A stretch of DNA of 64,000 nt from Pseudocercospora fijiensis CIRAD86. Lineage: Eukaryota; Ascomycota; Dothideomycetes; Mycosphaerellales; Mycosphaerellaceae. Below, piece after piece: positions 12,764-21,379 of the stretch. A program made the translations under genes and the position numbers. The notes under the pieces are model-generated. The model did not search any database, was not told the DNA's origin, and worked only from the letters and a program-made list of their open reading frames with translations. Every line of letters begins with the position of its first letter. Position 1 is the stretch's first letter. The stretch is from assembly GCF_000340215.1 (NCBI RefSeq), contig NW_006921537.1, positions 2,507,011 to 2,571,010 of the forward strand, in the 5' to 3' direction.

Positions 12764-13267
12764 TTAAGACACTAGACTCTCGGCACTCCTACTAGGAATT
12801 TTAGAGGTAGGCTAGGACGTCCTATCTAGACGACTCTAGTTATAAGGCGACATCTATAATCGGCTATCTAGGGGAAACGGCTCGTTAGCAGGTAACGAGA
12901 ATATTATCGGCTCTATAGGCGAAGAGCCTAGCTCTCTTTCGAGCTCCTCCGCCTATTGAATAGAGGCTTCCTCTGCCTTAAGAGCTTGTACCTCCCGATC
13001 TTCCTTTATACGTAGCGACTTACGTAAGCGACGGACCTTTACGCGATGCTCGAAAAGCTTCCGCGTAAGGAGGTCTTCCTCCTCTTCGGCCGCTTCGAGA
13101 TCTTTAGCTATCTTTAGGCGCGCCTTCCGGATTTTTTTATACTCTATACGAGTAACTTGCATATTATAGGACTGGCCGTATAGGGCGCACTCGGAGTAGC
13201 GGCCGGAACGGAGATCGACTTTATAGGATTTATCGGCCTGTTCGTAATAAAAGCAGCGGATCGGCAT
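12764..13267 (-). pseudogene. Antisense accessory frame of Gypsy B: Cys-rich cluster plus coiled coil
   Basis: A minus-strand frame of 168 codons (ATG at 13265-13267, TAA at 12764-12766) between pol and the 3' LTR. Its first 104 codons are uninterrupted; later TAG/TAA codons look like RIP hits. The N-terminus has a C-x2-C-like and later Cys pattern in which several expected Cys are Tyr (PIRCFYYEQADKSYKVD, SGRYSECALY). A strongly charged heptad-rich segment follows (about residues 35-95, EAAEEEEDLLTRKL and KVRRLRKSLR). It resembles small fungal Cys-cluster/coiled-coil proteins I have seen near transposons, but I cannot name a family. It is opposite in sense to gag-pol and so needs its own promoter. 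Confidence 0.6.
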
Positions 13268-13412
13268 TTCGAGGCAGTCGGTAAGGATGTTATTTGCGAT
13301 ATTTTCCTTACGCTAACGAGAAGACAAGTCCTTTAATGACTTTAGCATAGCAAAGAAGTTGGAATTAGAAAGTTCCGGAATAAGGGACTATCCCGCTTAA
13401 GGAGGGGGATAG

Positions 13413-13758
13413 TATTACGGATCTAATTGGTTAGAGTCCTTACATAATCTTAGAGCGACGCTAAGACTAGTAGGCTAAGCTATCGCTCTATCTTACTAGG
13501 AGCGATAGGAGCGGTCGAGAGCGACAGCGTCGCTTACGTCGCTTACGACTATAGACAAGATGTCTCCTTTGTATTTAGGAACGCCGGAATGCCCTTATAG
13601 CTCGAGGCGTTCAACTTATATTACCTACTTACTAATTGGAATTACCTTTGTACCAATTATTCTGTCTCTGCCTCCCGCTTATATTAGCCTCTCTAAAGAA
13701 GCCTCGGCTTGCACGTAATAAGAAGTCACCTAACGATCTGTCGCGAGTAACCGTAACA
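13413..13758 (+). repeat. 3' LTR of Gypsy B (346 bp)
   Basis: Same length as the 5' LTR; its first bases read TATTACGG (TG to TA by RIP). It is followed by TTAGT (13759-13763). Confidence 0.95.
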
Positions 13759-13763
13759 TTAGT

Positions 13764-14463
13764 TCTAAGCATATTGTTGCCTTAGTATAGGGTTTCTAAG
13801 GGTATCTAGCATAATGGTTTTGTAGGTCTGCTACTAAACAGCGGTCTAATCGTTAAGGGAGTTAAAATAGTTATCCTAGGTACGTTTTAGGTCTCTATTA
13901 ATGTATTGTATAGCATAGACGACTAGCGAATAGTCGTCTAGCAGGGCCCTTAGTGCATTCCGCTAGTTCAATTTACAATCACGTATGTAATTATTATACT
14001 ACTTACGGCTAGAGCTATCAAATACGGTATAGTCTTTAAGCTTAGCATCCTTCTTTTAAATAGAAGGTCCTGCTACTAGTTCTAGTCTAGTAGTAGTTGT
14101 TAGGGCTTCCTATAGGCGGCGAATCTCGAGGAGATTATCCTTTAGCTATTGTTCTTAACGTAGGGTAGTAAGCCTGTTTTAGGTGGCTTCTTAGAGTCTC
14201 CCTACTAGTTAGGGGCTAAAGGCTAGTTAGCTATATCGACGGTTAACAATATTGTTAAGAATGTCGTCGATAGGCAATTCTAGGTCGTTACCTAGAATTA
14301 TAGGTTCTTCTTTAATAGGCTCTCCGGTAGGCTCTTTAGTAGGAGGTACTTTAGTAGGCACTTTAGCGGGAACTGTGCTACTAGCGTTGTTATTGCTAGC
14401 GCTGCTAGCGGTAGTACGGTTGTTGTTGCTTCGTAATAAGCCGGCTATTGTAAGGGGTAACAC
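13764..14463 (-). pseudogene. Gypsy A1 gag, N-terminal part
   Basis: Minus-strand frame joining 6860 after removal of element B. The N-terminal 78 codons (14463-14227) are open and low-complexity: an Asn/Ser/Thr-rich stretch, then a Pro/Lys/Thr/Glu segment, then LELPIDDILNNIVNRRYS. The true start codon is unclear because the furthest in-frame start here is GTG. The same segment is found in A3 at 36885-37124 and in A2 near 62.3-62.56 kb. It forms the Gag lead-in to the capsid domain. Confidence 0.75.
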
Positions 14464-14717
14464 TAATAATGTATTATAGGCCCCTAAGATGCGGATATAG
14501 CGGGATTAGTAGATATCGGCTTAGTGCGATTAACTCGGTATAATAGGCCGTATAGAAGGCCTTGCTTAATAATTGGTACGGTTGTTTCGATAGAATAGTA
14601 CGTATAGGTCCCGTTCTTCGGGCGCAATATAGTTAGATTAGTTATTATAGCTATACCGCTAAAAGCTTAAAATAAGGACTATCTAGCTACTACCTTTAAA
14701 GGGTAGATCGAATACTG

Positions 14718-14914
14718 TATAAGAAGGGTTATGTTAGCAGGTAGATAGGGTAGTAGTGAATTAGTATAGTATTCGATAAGGATCTAGGAGGAGAGGGAGG
14801 AAGGTAGGAGAGTTAGCCTAACGCTAAGCGCCAAGCCCTACCTAAGGTATCGAGACCCTAGCTTTACTCGGCCTAGTTATATACTAATCACGTGTAGCCT
14901 CTTTAGCCCTAACA
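14718..14914 (-). repeat. 5' LTR of Gypsy A1 (197 bp)
   Basis: Equal in length and sequence to 897-1093 apart from transitions. It is followed by the TSD CTATT at 14915-14919. Confidence 0.92.
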
Positions 14915-16033
14915 CTATTACTAAGCTGTAATAGCAATTCAAATAGAAGATAGGTGTTCTTAAAGTAGTTTGAAACCGCTAGAATCTTAGTATAGAAGCT
15001 ATCGATAGTGTAGTAGTCGTAAATGTCGTTTATAAGTAGTTTAGTAGTATAGGAATAGTAACCTAAGGTAACGAGGCAGGGTCTCTTAGCTTGAACCTTA
15101 AAAATTTGTTAGTTAATAAATAAGCTTAGATAAGCGGACCGTATACGGACCGCGGCGGGTAGCGCCGTCGCGATTGCCCTTCTTAGATTTCTAACATACT
15201 AACTTCGAGGCTGCTACTATAATATTCGTATTGTTAGTAACTAAGGCGATAACCTTGTTACCCTATAGCGCTATAGAGCGCTCGAGACCTTTAGCATAAT
15301 TAACCGCCGTACTATAATTAGCACTAGCGAGCTTACAACCGACGAAAAAGGCCGCTCTTAGCGTAATAGCGAGATAGTTAGTATTCGACCTGCCTTAAGT
15401 ATCCTTCTAGCTATTACTCGTATACGTAATGCGAGAGCTCTTAGCTATCTCGACATTTATCTCCGCCTACAACCTCTTATAAATACGAGGCAAGTACTTA
15501 TATTAGATCTGCTAGCGAGTCGGTAGTAAGAACGCTAGTCGAAGAGCCTTTACCTAGGATTTGAACTAAACACTCTTAGTAATCGACATCTCCTTACTAG
15601 ACGCTAGTACCTATTTAACTAGCCTCTTATACGCAGCCTTATACTCTTTAGGAGACATATAGTCGATAAAGCTGCTACCGCCGATAAGAATCGTCTATTC
15701 TAGCTTAGGTCGAGGAATAGGCTCCTTATACTCGCTAGCTAGATACTTAATATCCTTATCGATAGGCACCTTCTTAGGCTAATACTCCTACTAGTGCTCC
15801 TTAGGGAGAACACGGCATATAGACAGATAACTAATAACCCTTCCTTTAGCATTAGAAACCTAGAGATTACTGCAAAAGTTACACTTAACTCGTAGGTAGT
15901 TCTTGCCTTCTAAATAGGTACGAGTTACTAGTAACTAGTATAGATCCTCCGCTCGCTTGCGCTTGCCGAGTACTAGTATAGAAGCACCTAGTAAGAGGCG
16001 TTGTTGTTAGCTAGAAGACACGTTATCGGACAT
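14915..16033 (-). pseudogene. hAT transposase, N-terminal half (element C), RIP-mutated
   Basis: The minus strand from an ATG at 16031-16033 reads MSDNVSSS. A BED-type zinc finger follows (VKCNFCSNLW...YLSIC, the His now Tyr) near 15870-15800, then a hAT/DUF659-like region with TYTSNS-stop-KD, NYLAITLRAAFFVGCK, NYAKGLERS and ALVTNNTN near 15440-15210. The last block corresponds to the hAT 'VTDNAAN' motif with Asp now Asn. The frame is cut at 14915 by Gypsy A1 and resumes at 896. hAT proteins cut and paste their element with 8-bp target duplications. The gene is dead through TAG/TAA codons and lost acidic residues. Confidence 0.8.
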
Positions 16034-16660
16034 AGTAGTAGTTAGTTGTTTGGCTTAGTAAAAGAGATAGAATCTAATAGGCAAGATAGGATCGATTAAT
16101 AGGGACAATAAGCTGAATTCTACTATAAAATAGTCTATTATATCCCCTATAAACAAGGCCTCTATGCCTTTTAAGTTCCGCTCGAGATACTACTAGAAAC
16201 GCAGCCCTTTCTTAAAAAATTTTTATACCTAGCTATAGTATTCTAGCTATATACTAAGTATTTCCTTTTATTATAACCTATCGTATTCTATACGCGATTC
16301 TATATACAAACGCGGACCTAACGCGATAAGATACGAATTCTAGCGATAAGAATGTAATACTTCTAAGGGCTAGTAGTTTAGTCGACTAAAGCTAACTTGT
16401 TAGCTAAGCAGCTAGCGACGGCTCTAATGCCTATTAGTACCGATAACTACTAATAATAGGGCCTATTACGTGTATATAGTAGCTTAATTTCCTACCCCTA
16501 TATATATAGTATATTATAGGGCGTATACACTATCTATAGCTTAGTAGACTCTATCCCTACTATAACTCGTACAAGAACGAGGGCGCTCGACAGTATAGAA
16601 GATATTGCCTATTTAGTGCGCTATACCGCAACAAGGCACTCAAGCGAGGGTTAGGTGAGT
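16034..16660. other. 5' non-coding part of hAT element C up to the host boundary
   Basis: RIP-altered sequence upstream of the hAT start, with no supported gene. CpA/TpG become frequent from roughly 16620-16690, so the element end is probably there. I could not fix its terminal inverted repeat because the other end is outside the window. Confidence 0.5.
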
Positions 16661-16702
16661 ACCTATAATAACACGCACAAGAGACGATATCTACGTACGA
16701 TA

Positions 16703-16800
16703 TGGCGCCACGATATTGGAGACAACAGAACGCTCAGTCTATATCGTGTTCTACGGCGATATTATATTATAGTGGAGCCACGACATTGGACCGACAGAAC
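16703..16800. repeat. Imperfect short direct repeat near the host/transposon boundary
   Basis: 16703-16731 (TGGCGCCACGATATTGG...ACAGAAC) and 16773-16800 (TGGAGCCACGACATTGG...ACAGAAC) are similar over 28-29 bp, about 70 bp apart, inside non-RIP sequence. Confidence 0.5.
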
Positions 16801-17275
16801 AGGACCGAGGCCGGCTCGCGATGCATTGCCCATGGTACCCCTCTGAACAGGAACTTCTGTTCTTTGCTCGAGCCTGAGACCACGCAAGACTGTAAGAAGA
16901 TCCTGAACTTGGGGCTTTTCCGGTAGCGCTGGCAAAGTCCTGATGTTGGATTCTTTCAACAGCCGATACATTGTCATCAGACCAGCTGACAACTGTTCTT
17001 GCTGCTGCTCCAAATATTCGACATACTCGCGCGGACAAGGAACGGTATAGTGCCAATCACTACTCTTCAATCGGTATGCGCTCCGCGCAATTGTGAGAAT
17101 CGACGAGGACTTACCTGAAGTAACATGCGCTGTGCGACTCCTTGCAGCGCTGGCACGGATTACCTCCATTACAGGTCCGCTTCTTGGCCCTGCATCTCAC
17201 ACATGCCTTTTCGGCTCTCCCGCGCAGAGTCTTCCTTACTTTCTCGCTCAGGGCATCTTGCTCGGGTTTCATCAT
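16762..17275 (-). CDS. Zn(II)2Cys6 transcription regulator, N-terminal part (probably truncated gene)
   Basis: Exon 1 is 17275-17115, starting at the first of two adjacent ATGs. It encodes a complete binuclear zinc cluster, CVRCRAKKRTC-x5-CQRC-x6-C, at residues 28-54. A GTAAGT donor at 17114 and a TAG acceptor ending at 17060 (or GAG at 17063) define an intron of 52-55 bp. Exon 2 (17059-16762) gives CPREYVEYLEQQQEQLSAGL, a short coiled coil typical after such clusters, and ends at TAA after about 152 residues. Family members are usually 500-900 residues, so the central regulatory domain is missing. It most likely lies beyond hAT element C, which begins about 100 bp further on. The last 25 residues may be a chance extension. 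Base composition is normal, without RIP. Confidence 0.72.
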
Positions 17276-17750
17276 CTAGATTTTGAAACGTCGGGAAACG
17301 AATTTGGTGGGAAGAGGTGTCTGGCAGTCTGGTCGGAAGAGCAACAGAGAGGGCAAAAGACGACCGGTATTTTCAGGACCGTGGAAACTGTGAAAGATGC
17401 CATTTTGCTCGGATGGATGCATGGTTTCGCTTTAGAAGGGCTACACCAGGACGCCAGTCGCGCGGCATCTCTGTCTCCCAAGAGCGTAACTCATCACGAG
17501 TATTTGAGCAACTGTTACGGCCCCGAGGTGTTGTCGGGGCCGCATGAGGTGAGTATCCAGTTGACGGCTTCCGATCCAAAGACCTCTCGGGCTGGTATTC
17601 AGATCAAGGTTCGGACGCAACGCCTTGTTCTACGAAGCCCTTCTCGGCCGCGCATTCTCCCCCTTGTAGCATGATAGTTTGTAACGTATGCAAGGAGGCT
17701 TTCGTGATGCCACCCACCTCGTTAGCGCGGTAGGAAGGGCCGCCGCTAGC
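17276..17750. other. Host intergenic region, presumed promoter of the Zn2Cys6 gene
   Basis: Non-RIP sequence with balanced dinucleotides. Short overlapping frames exist on both strands, none with a recognisable motif. The longest (17093-17674, plus strand) overlaps the zinc-cluster exon antisense, so I treat it as chance. The change to RIP-altered DNA falls at about 17700-17770. Confidence 0.5.
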
Positions 17751-17939
17751 TGTTTCTAGTAGATACCAATCGATTAGTAGTTAGTTCAGCATTGATTAGA
17801 AAGCGGCAACTTCCGCGAATCTCGACAGCTAACATTCCCTTAGTCGCATGCGACATACTATACTATATTATTAGAATTCTTCTCTTCTAAGCTATACTAC
17901 TATAACTACCGCTATTATAAGGTCCACATATCTATTATA

Positions 17940-19157
17940 GAATGCGCTATCAACTATTAACAAAGATACTAAGCTCCGAAGGGCTATTAAACGCTTCTGC
18001 GCTAGCGAATACGACACTAAAGTAGCCTATTATTAGAACTTCGAAATTCTATATATAACCTTTAACGATCGAGTCCGCGGACTCTACGGTAGTATACTCG
18101 AGTTTAGAGATAGTTAGAAGCGGTTAAATAGCATATAATAAGCTATATTAAAAGAGATAATTATAAGAATAATTAGAATAGGGTTTCTACCTAAATATAA
18201 GACTATTCGTAGATAGGCGGAGCAGATACTAGCTATAGACCCGGATTATAATTCTCTTACAATACCTCCTATTAGCGTCTACTAGCCGGCTCGATTTATC
18301 GACTAAGATAAGGACCTCCGCCTTAGGTAGACTACTATAATAGACTATTACCGCCGCAATGTTGCTAATAATCTAGAGGTCTTAGTTAAATACTATAAAA
18401 AGCTAGCTAATATAATTAAGGAATACGATATAGCACTAGAAGACATTAGCAATTTTAATAAAGCCGGATACCTTACTAGTTATTACGAGCGCAATTTCTA
18501 GGTTATAATCCTCGCTCGAGAGGCTAAGAATACCTTTATACGACAACCTAGCGGTCGTAAATAGATAATAACTATTAAAGCTATTCGAGCCGATAGTTAT
18601 TACATCCCTCCGTTCTTTATATTTAAAGCGAGGCAGGTTACCGAGGCCTTGTTGCGCCAATTCTAACGCTAATTCTACTATATAGGCGCTAGCTTTACTA
18701 TTACTAACAATAGCTAGTCTAATACTAAGATAGCTAGTTAATAGATATAGCATTATAATATCCGTTGCCCTCCGAGCAAACTAGACAAATAGCGGTTACT
18801 AATAATAGACGGTTACGACAGCTATAAGTTATTTAACTTCCTATAGTATGCCTTAGCTAATCGCATACTATACCTGTACCTTCTAAGCTATTTAACCGCT
18901 TACTACTAGCCGCTAGATTATAGTGTATTTAGACCTTACAAACTAGCCTATTCGAGTATACTAATGCAACGCTATGCTAACCTTAGTCTAGCAAGCGTTA
19001 CTAAGTCCGACTTCCTAGAAATCTACTCTAACCTCTACCTAGAAGTCTTTATACCTAATATTATAATAAAGGCCTTCGAGGGCATAGGTATAATACGAGT
19101 CGACGTAGAGCGAGTAATTAGCAAGCTTCTACGGTCCTTTCGACCTATAACACCTCT
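17940..19157 (+). pseudogene. Pogo/Fot1-like transposase (DDE_1), N-terminal and catalytic part
   Basis: The frame includes RRAIKRFC (near 17980), a DNA-binding region leading to a YQPARFID-like segment (18280), and a catalytic core. The first acidic site is NFNKAGYLTSYYERNF (about 18450), where Asp of NFD has become Asn. RADSYYIPPFFIFKARQ follows (18590), then LLIIDGYDSYKLFNF carrying the second Asp (18805), and PLDYSVFRPYKLAYSS (18910). His-to-Tyr changes fit RIP (DGHDSH to DGYDSY). The frame is open from 18964 to the E1 insertion. The protein would mobilise the element at TA sites. It continues at 29064. Confidence 0.82.
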
Positions 19158-19165
19158 ACTACTAC
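19158..19165. repeat. 8-bp target-site duplication of E1 (ACTACTAC, left)
   Basis: ACTACTAC at 19158-19165 is repeated at 29056-29063, directly outside the inverted ends TAGACCCCGC / GCGGGGTCTA. Eight bases is the hAT signature. Confidence 0.88.
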
Positions 19166-19300
19166 TAGACCCCGCAGTAGTTCGGTTTCCGAACCACTAA
19201 ACGTATATGGTTTGGTTTCTTAGCGGCGAACCAGCTCCCTAGTTCCGGTTTGGTTTTTTCGAACCATATAGATTCCTAGTTTGAACTAGAGACTGTATTG
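19166..19300 (+). repeat. 5' terminal and subterminal repeats of E1
   Basis: The TIR is followed by GGTTTGGTTT and GGTTCG-type motifs (19210-19265). Their complements, AAACCAAACC and CGAACC, cluster at the 3' end (28960-29045). These repeated motifs are plausible transposase-binding sites; that role is inferred. Confidence 0.7.
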
Positions 19301-19317
19301 GTTTTACTACAAGGACA

Positions 19318-19590
19318 CTCTTATTCGACTGCCGGCCACGATTGCCGGCTATAATAGTAACTCTATTACATTTACTACGCTCTTTTGCCGTTGCTAGGGC
19401 GTGGTTGCCGTTGCTAGGGCGTAGTTTTGCTACAAGGACACTCTTATTCGACTGCCGGCTACGATTGCCGGCTATAATAGTTACTAGGTTGTATTTACTA
19501 CGCTTTATTACCGTTGCTAGGGCGTAGTTGCCGTTGCTAGGGCGTAGTTGCCGTTGCTAGGGCGTAGTTGCTATTACCGGGGCGTAGTTG
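19318..19590 (+). repeat. Subterminal tandem repeats of E1
   Basis: A unit with ACTCTTATTCGACTGCCGGC, GATTGCCGGCTATAATAG and a TACTACGCT tail occurs at 19318 and again at 19438. Short repeats of TTGCCGTTGCTAGGGCGTAG run between and after them (19387-19570). E2 has the same arrangement (46760-47010). Non-coding. Confidence 0.75.
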
Positions 19591-19735
19591 CCGTAGTTGC
19601 GAAAGCTTACCTGTATAACGTTACGTAGGCGGCAACAATTAGGGCTTCGAGATATTCTTATACTTTCAACTTCTTCCTCTATACCTATACCGACAACAAC
19701 TACTATACGCTACGCCCCCGCCCCTTTCCCTTATA

Positions 19736-21114
19736 ATAGCAAGAGAGAAGCGCGCCGCGCGCTAAATAGAAGATAGAACTAAAGACCGCGAGTTTGTTTT
19801 GCCTAAGCGTCTAACTAAAAAGCGTAAGACTAAAGAGGAGTACTCTACGAAGAAGAATTCCGTACGAGACCGCGAGAGAAAGGACAAGATAGATAAGGAT
19901 AAAAGAGCTAAGGATAAGAGAAGAAAGGCGCGGAATGAGGCATTCTATCGATAGCTAGCGCCTATAGAAAAAAGTAAAGGTTGGAATAAGAAGATAACTT
20001 AAGAGAAGGCTAAGAGGAGGAAAGAATTGCGGCCAGTTTTCGAGCGTAAAGTTCTAGTAGCGTAAGTCAATCTAGCTAGCGGCCGTAGCTAGTAGCTGTA
20101 GCCGGCAGCCGTAGCCGGCAGCTATAGCCGGCATATTTTTCTTTAACACGTTAACTAATAGTATTCAGACCTATAGTCGCTACCTCTATCGATACGACCG
20201 ATAGTAACGGAGATGTTTAGATAGCCGAGAACAACAATGCTAGAGTTTAGGATGCCGCGATAGAGCTTAATACTACGAATAAAGGAACTGAAAAAAGCGA
20301 GGAGATACTATACGTCGATCTAGTAACAGGTACAGTCTTAGGGCCTAACGCTATAGACGATAAGCGCTAGGAGTGGATCGAGCATAGTCAAAGAGACGAG
20401 ATACTAGTAAAGGGCTAAGGCATAAGTCCTATCAATCTAGAAAATTATAGTTAAAGCTACTACGAAAAGCTAGCAAGGATTAGAATCGAGACTAGTCGTC
20501 TTTATATCCTCGATATAGAGTAGAAGTTTCTTTATTAGTATTAGAGCGAAGCCTTTGCGTCTATAAAGGCAAAGTGGCTTGCGATTAATACGATCGGGGC
20601 TAGGTATCTAGGGACGGCAGAAGTGTTACTATAGGAGGAAGGGGTACAGGTAATTATTCTATACTCGGCATATATGGCCGGCGTTCGTAGCCGGCAGATA
20701 CTAACAGTTAAACAGAAAGCGTTTCTCGAAGGCAGAGTGCTACTACTATATAAAATCTTTACTAAGGCAGAGAGGGCTTGTATCCGGAATCTAAGCTGCT
20801 AATAGGATAGGTTAGCGTTAGAATTCTCTAAATCTCTATATAAGCCTCCGAAGGATTACCTATTTCAGCGATACGGCTTTATCTCGACTACTCCGCAGGC
20901 ACCCGAAGAAGCTCGAGCGCTCTTTAAGGTCTTTACTAAGAAGCGGAAGGAGTTCGAGGATTAGGATTGGTTGATAGAGCTATTAGTTAGTCTTAGGTTT
21001 CGTAGTCAGACTCGGCCTAAGCATTTGCTTATTAAGTGTCTTATACTAAAAGAGGATGGATTGAGACTGAAAACGAGCTTAGATTCGTTAGGTATAGTAG
21101 CTCGGTTCCGTTAG
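19736..21114 (+). pseudogene. E1 gene 1: Lys/Arg-rich protein of unknown function
   Basis: The start codon is now ATA (19736), preceded by ACA/ATA-A; E2 (47178) has the same. Exon 1 (19736-20061) encodes a very basic region with LPKRLTKKRKTKEE and RERKDKIDKDKRAKDKRRK, likely nuclear. Intron 1, 20062-20168 (GTAAGT...TAACTAAT...CAG), and intron 2, 20650-20715 (GTAATT...CTAAC...CAG), keep the frame and both hold GCCGGC repeats. Exon 2 contains YEKLARIRIETSRLYILDIE; exon 3 contains AFLEGRVLLLYKIFTKAER and PPKDYLFQRYGFI. It is at least 424 codons, and the frame may continue past the first TAG at 21112 into a repetitive Leu/Gly/Lys segment. I do not recognise the family. Conservation in both copies suggests it belonged to the working element. 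Confidence 0.62.
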
Positions 21115-21143
21115 TAGGAGAGAGCCGCCGTATAGAAGGCAAA

Positions 21144-21262
21144 ATTCAGGTAGTTAGGGTAGCTAGGAAAGAAATTCTAGTAGTTAGGCTAGCTAGGGTA
21201 GCTAGGAAAAAAAATCTAGTAGTTAGGTAGCTAGGAAACAAAAAAAAAAGGTAGCTAGCTAT
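21144..21262 (+). repeat. Short AGTTAGG/TAGCTAGG tandem repeat in E1
   Basis: Repeats of TAGTTAGG and TAGCTAGGAAA with A-rich spacers follow gene 1. E2 has the same tract (about 48590-48705). Confidence 0.6.
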
Positions 21263-21379
21263 TTACTACCTAGCTGTTCCTAACGATACGATGCTATAAA
21301 AGAAAGGGTGTTTCTCTATAGCTACTAGTATATATCTACTACTCCTAAGTCCTTACCTTACCGTACGAAACCTTAAAAC

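Larger units (their letters stand above)
6861..13758 (+). mobile_element. Ty3/Gypsy chromovirus B, full length, nested in A1
   Basis: A 6,898-bp element with two 346-bp LTRs, 5-bp TSDs, a purine-rich tract (AAGGAGGGGGATAG) directly before the 3' LTR, forward gag-pol ending in a chromodomain, and an antisense accessory frame between pol and the 3' LTR. The two LTRs differ at about ten positions, all C/T or G/A transitions in CpA/TpG context, which is the RIP signature. It inserted into the gag gene of A1, so it is younger than A1. Confidence 0.95.
897..14914 (-). mobile_element. Ty3/Gypsy chromovirus copy A1, interrupted by element B
   Basis: A full-length LTR retrotransposon in reverse orientation: 197-bp LTRs at both ends, a 5-bp TSD (CTATT), and gag-pol read on the minus strand. 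Without element B and its extra TSD copy the element is about 7.1 kb. The order is gag, CCHC knuckle, retropepsin-like domain, RT, RNase H, integrase and C-terminal chromodomain, which is the chromovirus arrangement. Copies A2 and A3 in this window are the same family. RIP stops pervade the coding region, so it is inactive. It inserted into the hAT gene of element C. Confidence 0.93.

Noticed and set aside
14252..14479. Leu/Val/Gly-rich plus-strand frame looking like a membrane segment; also 36869-37099 and 62340-62564
   Set aside because: Antisense shadow of the low-complexity N-terminus of Gypsy A gag in all three copies.
17093..17674. A 193-codon plus-strand open frame
   Set aside because: It overlaps the zinc-cluster exon antisense, shows no motif, and the region is GC-balanced where chance frames are long; the minus-strand gene explains it better.
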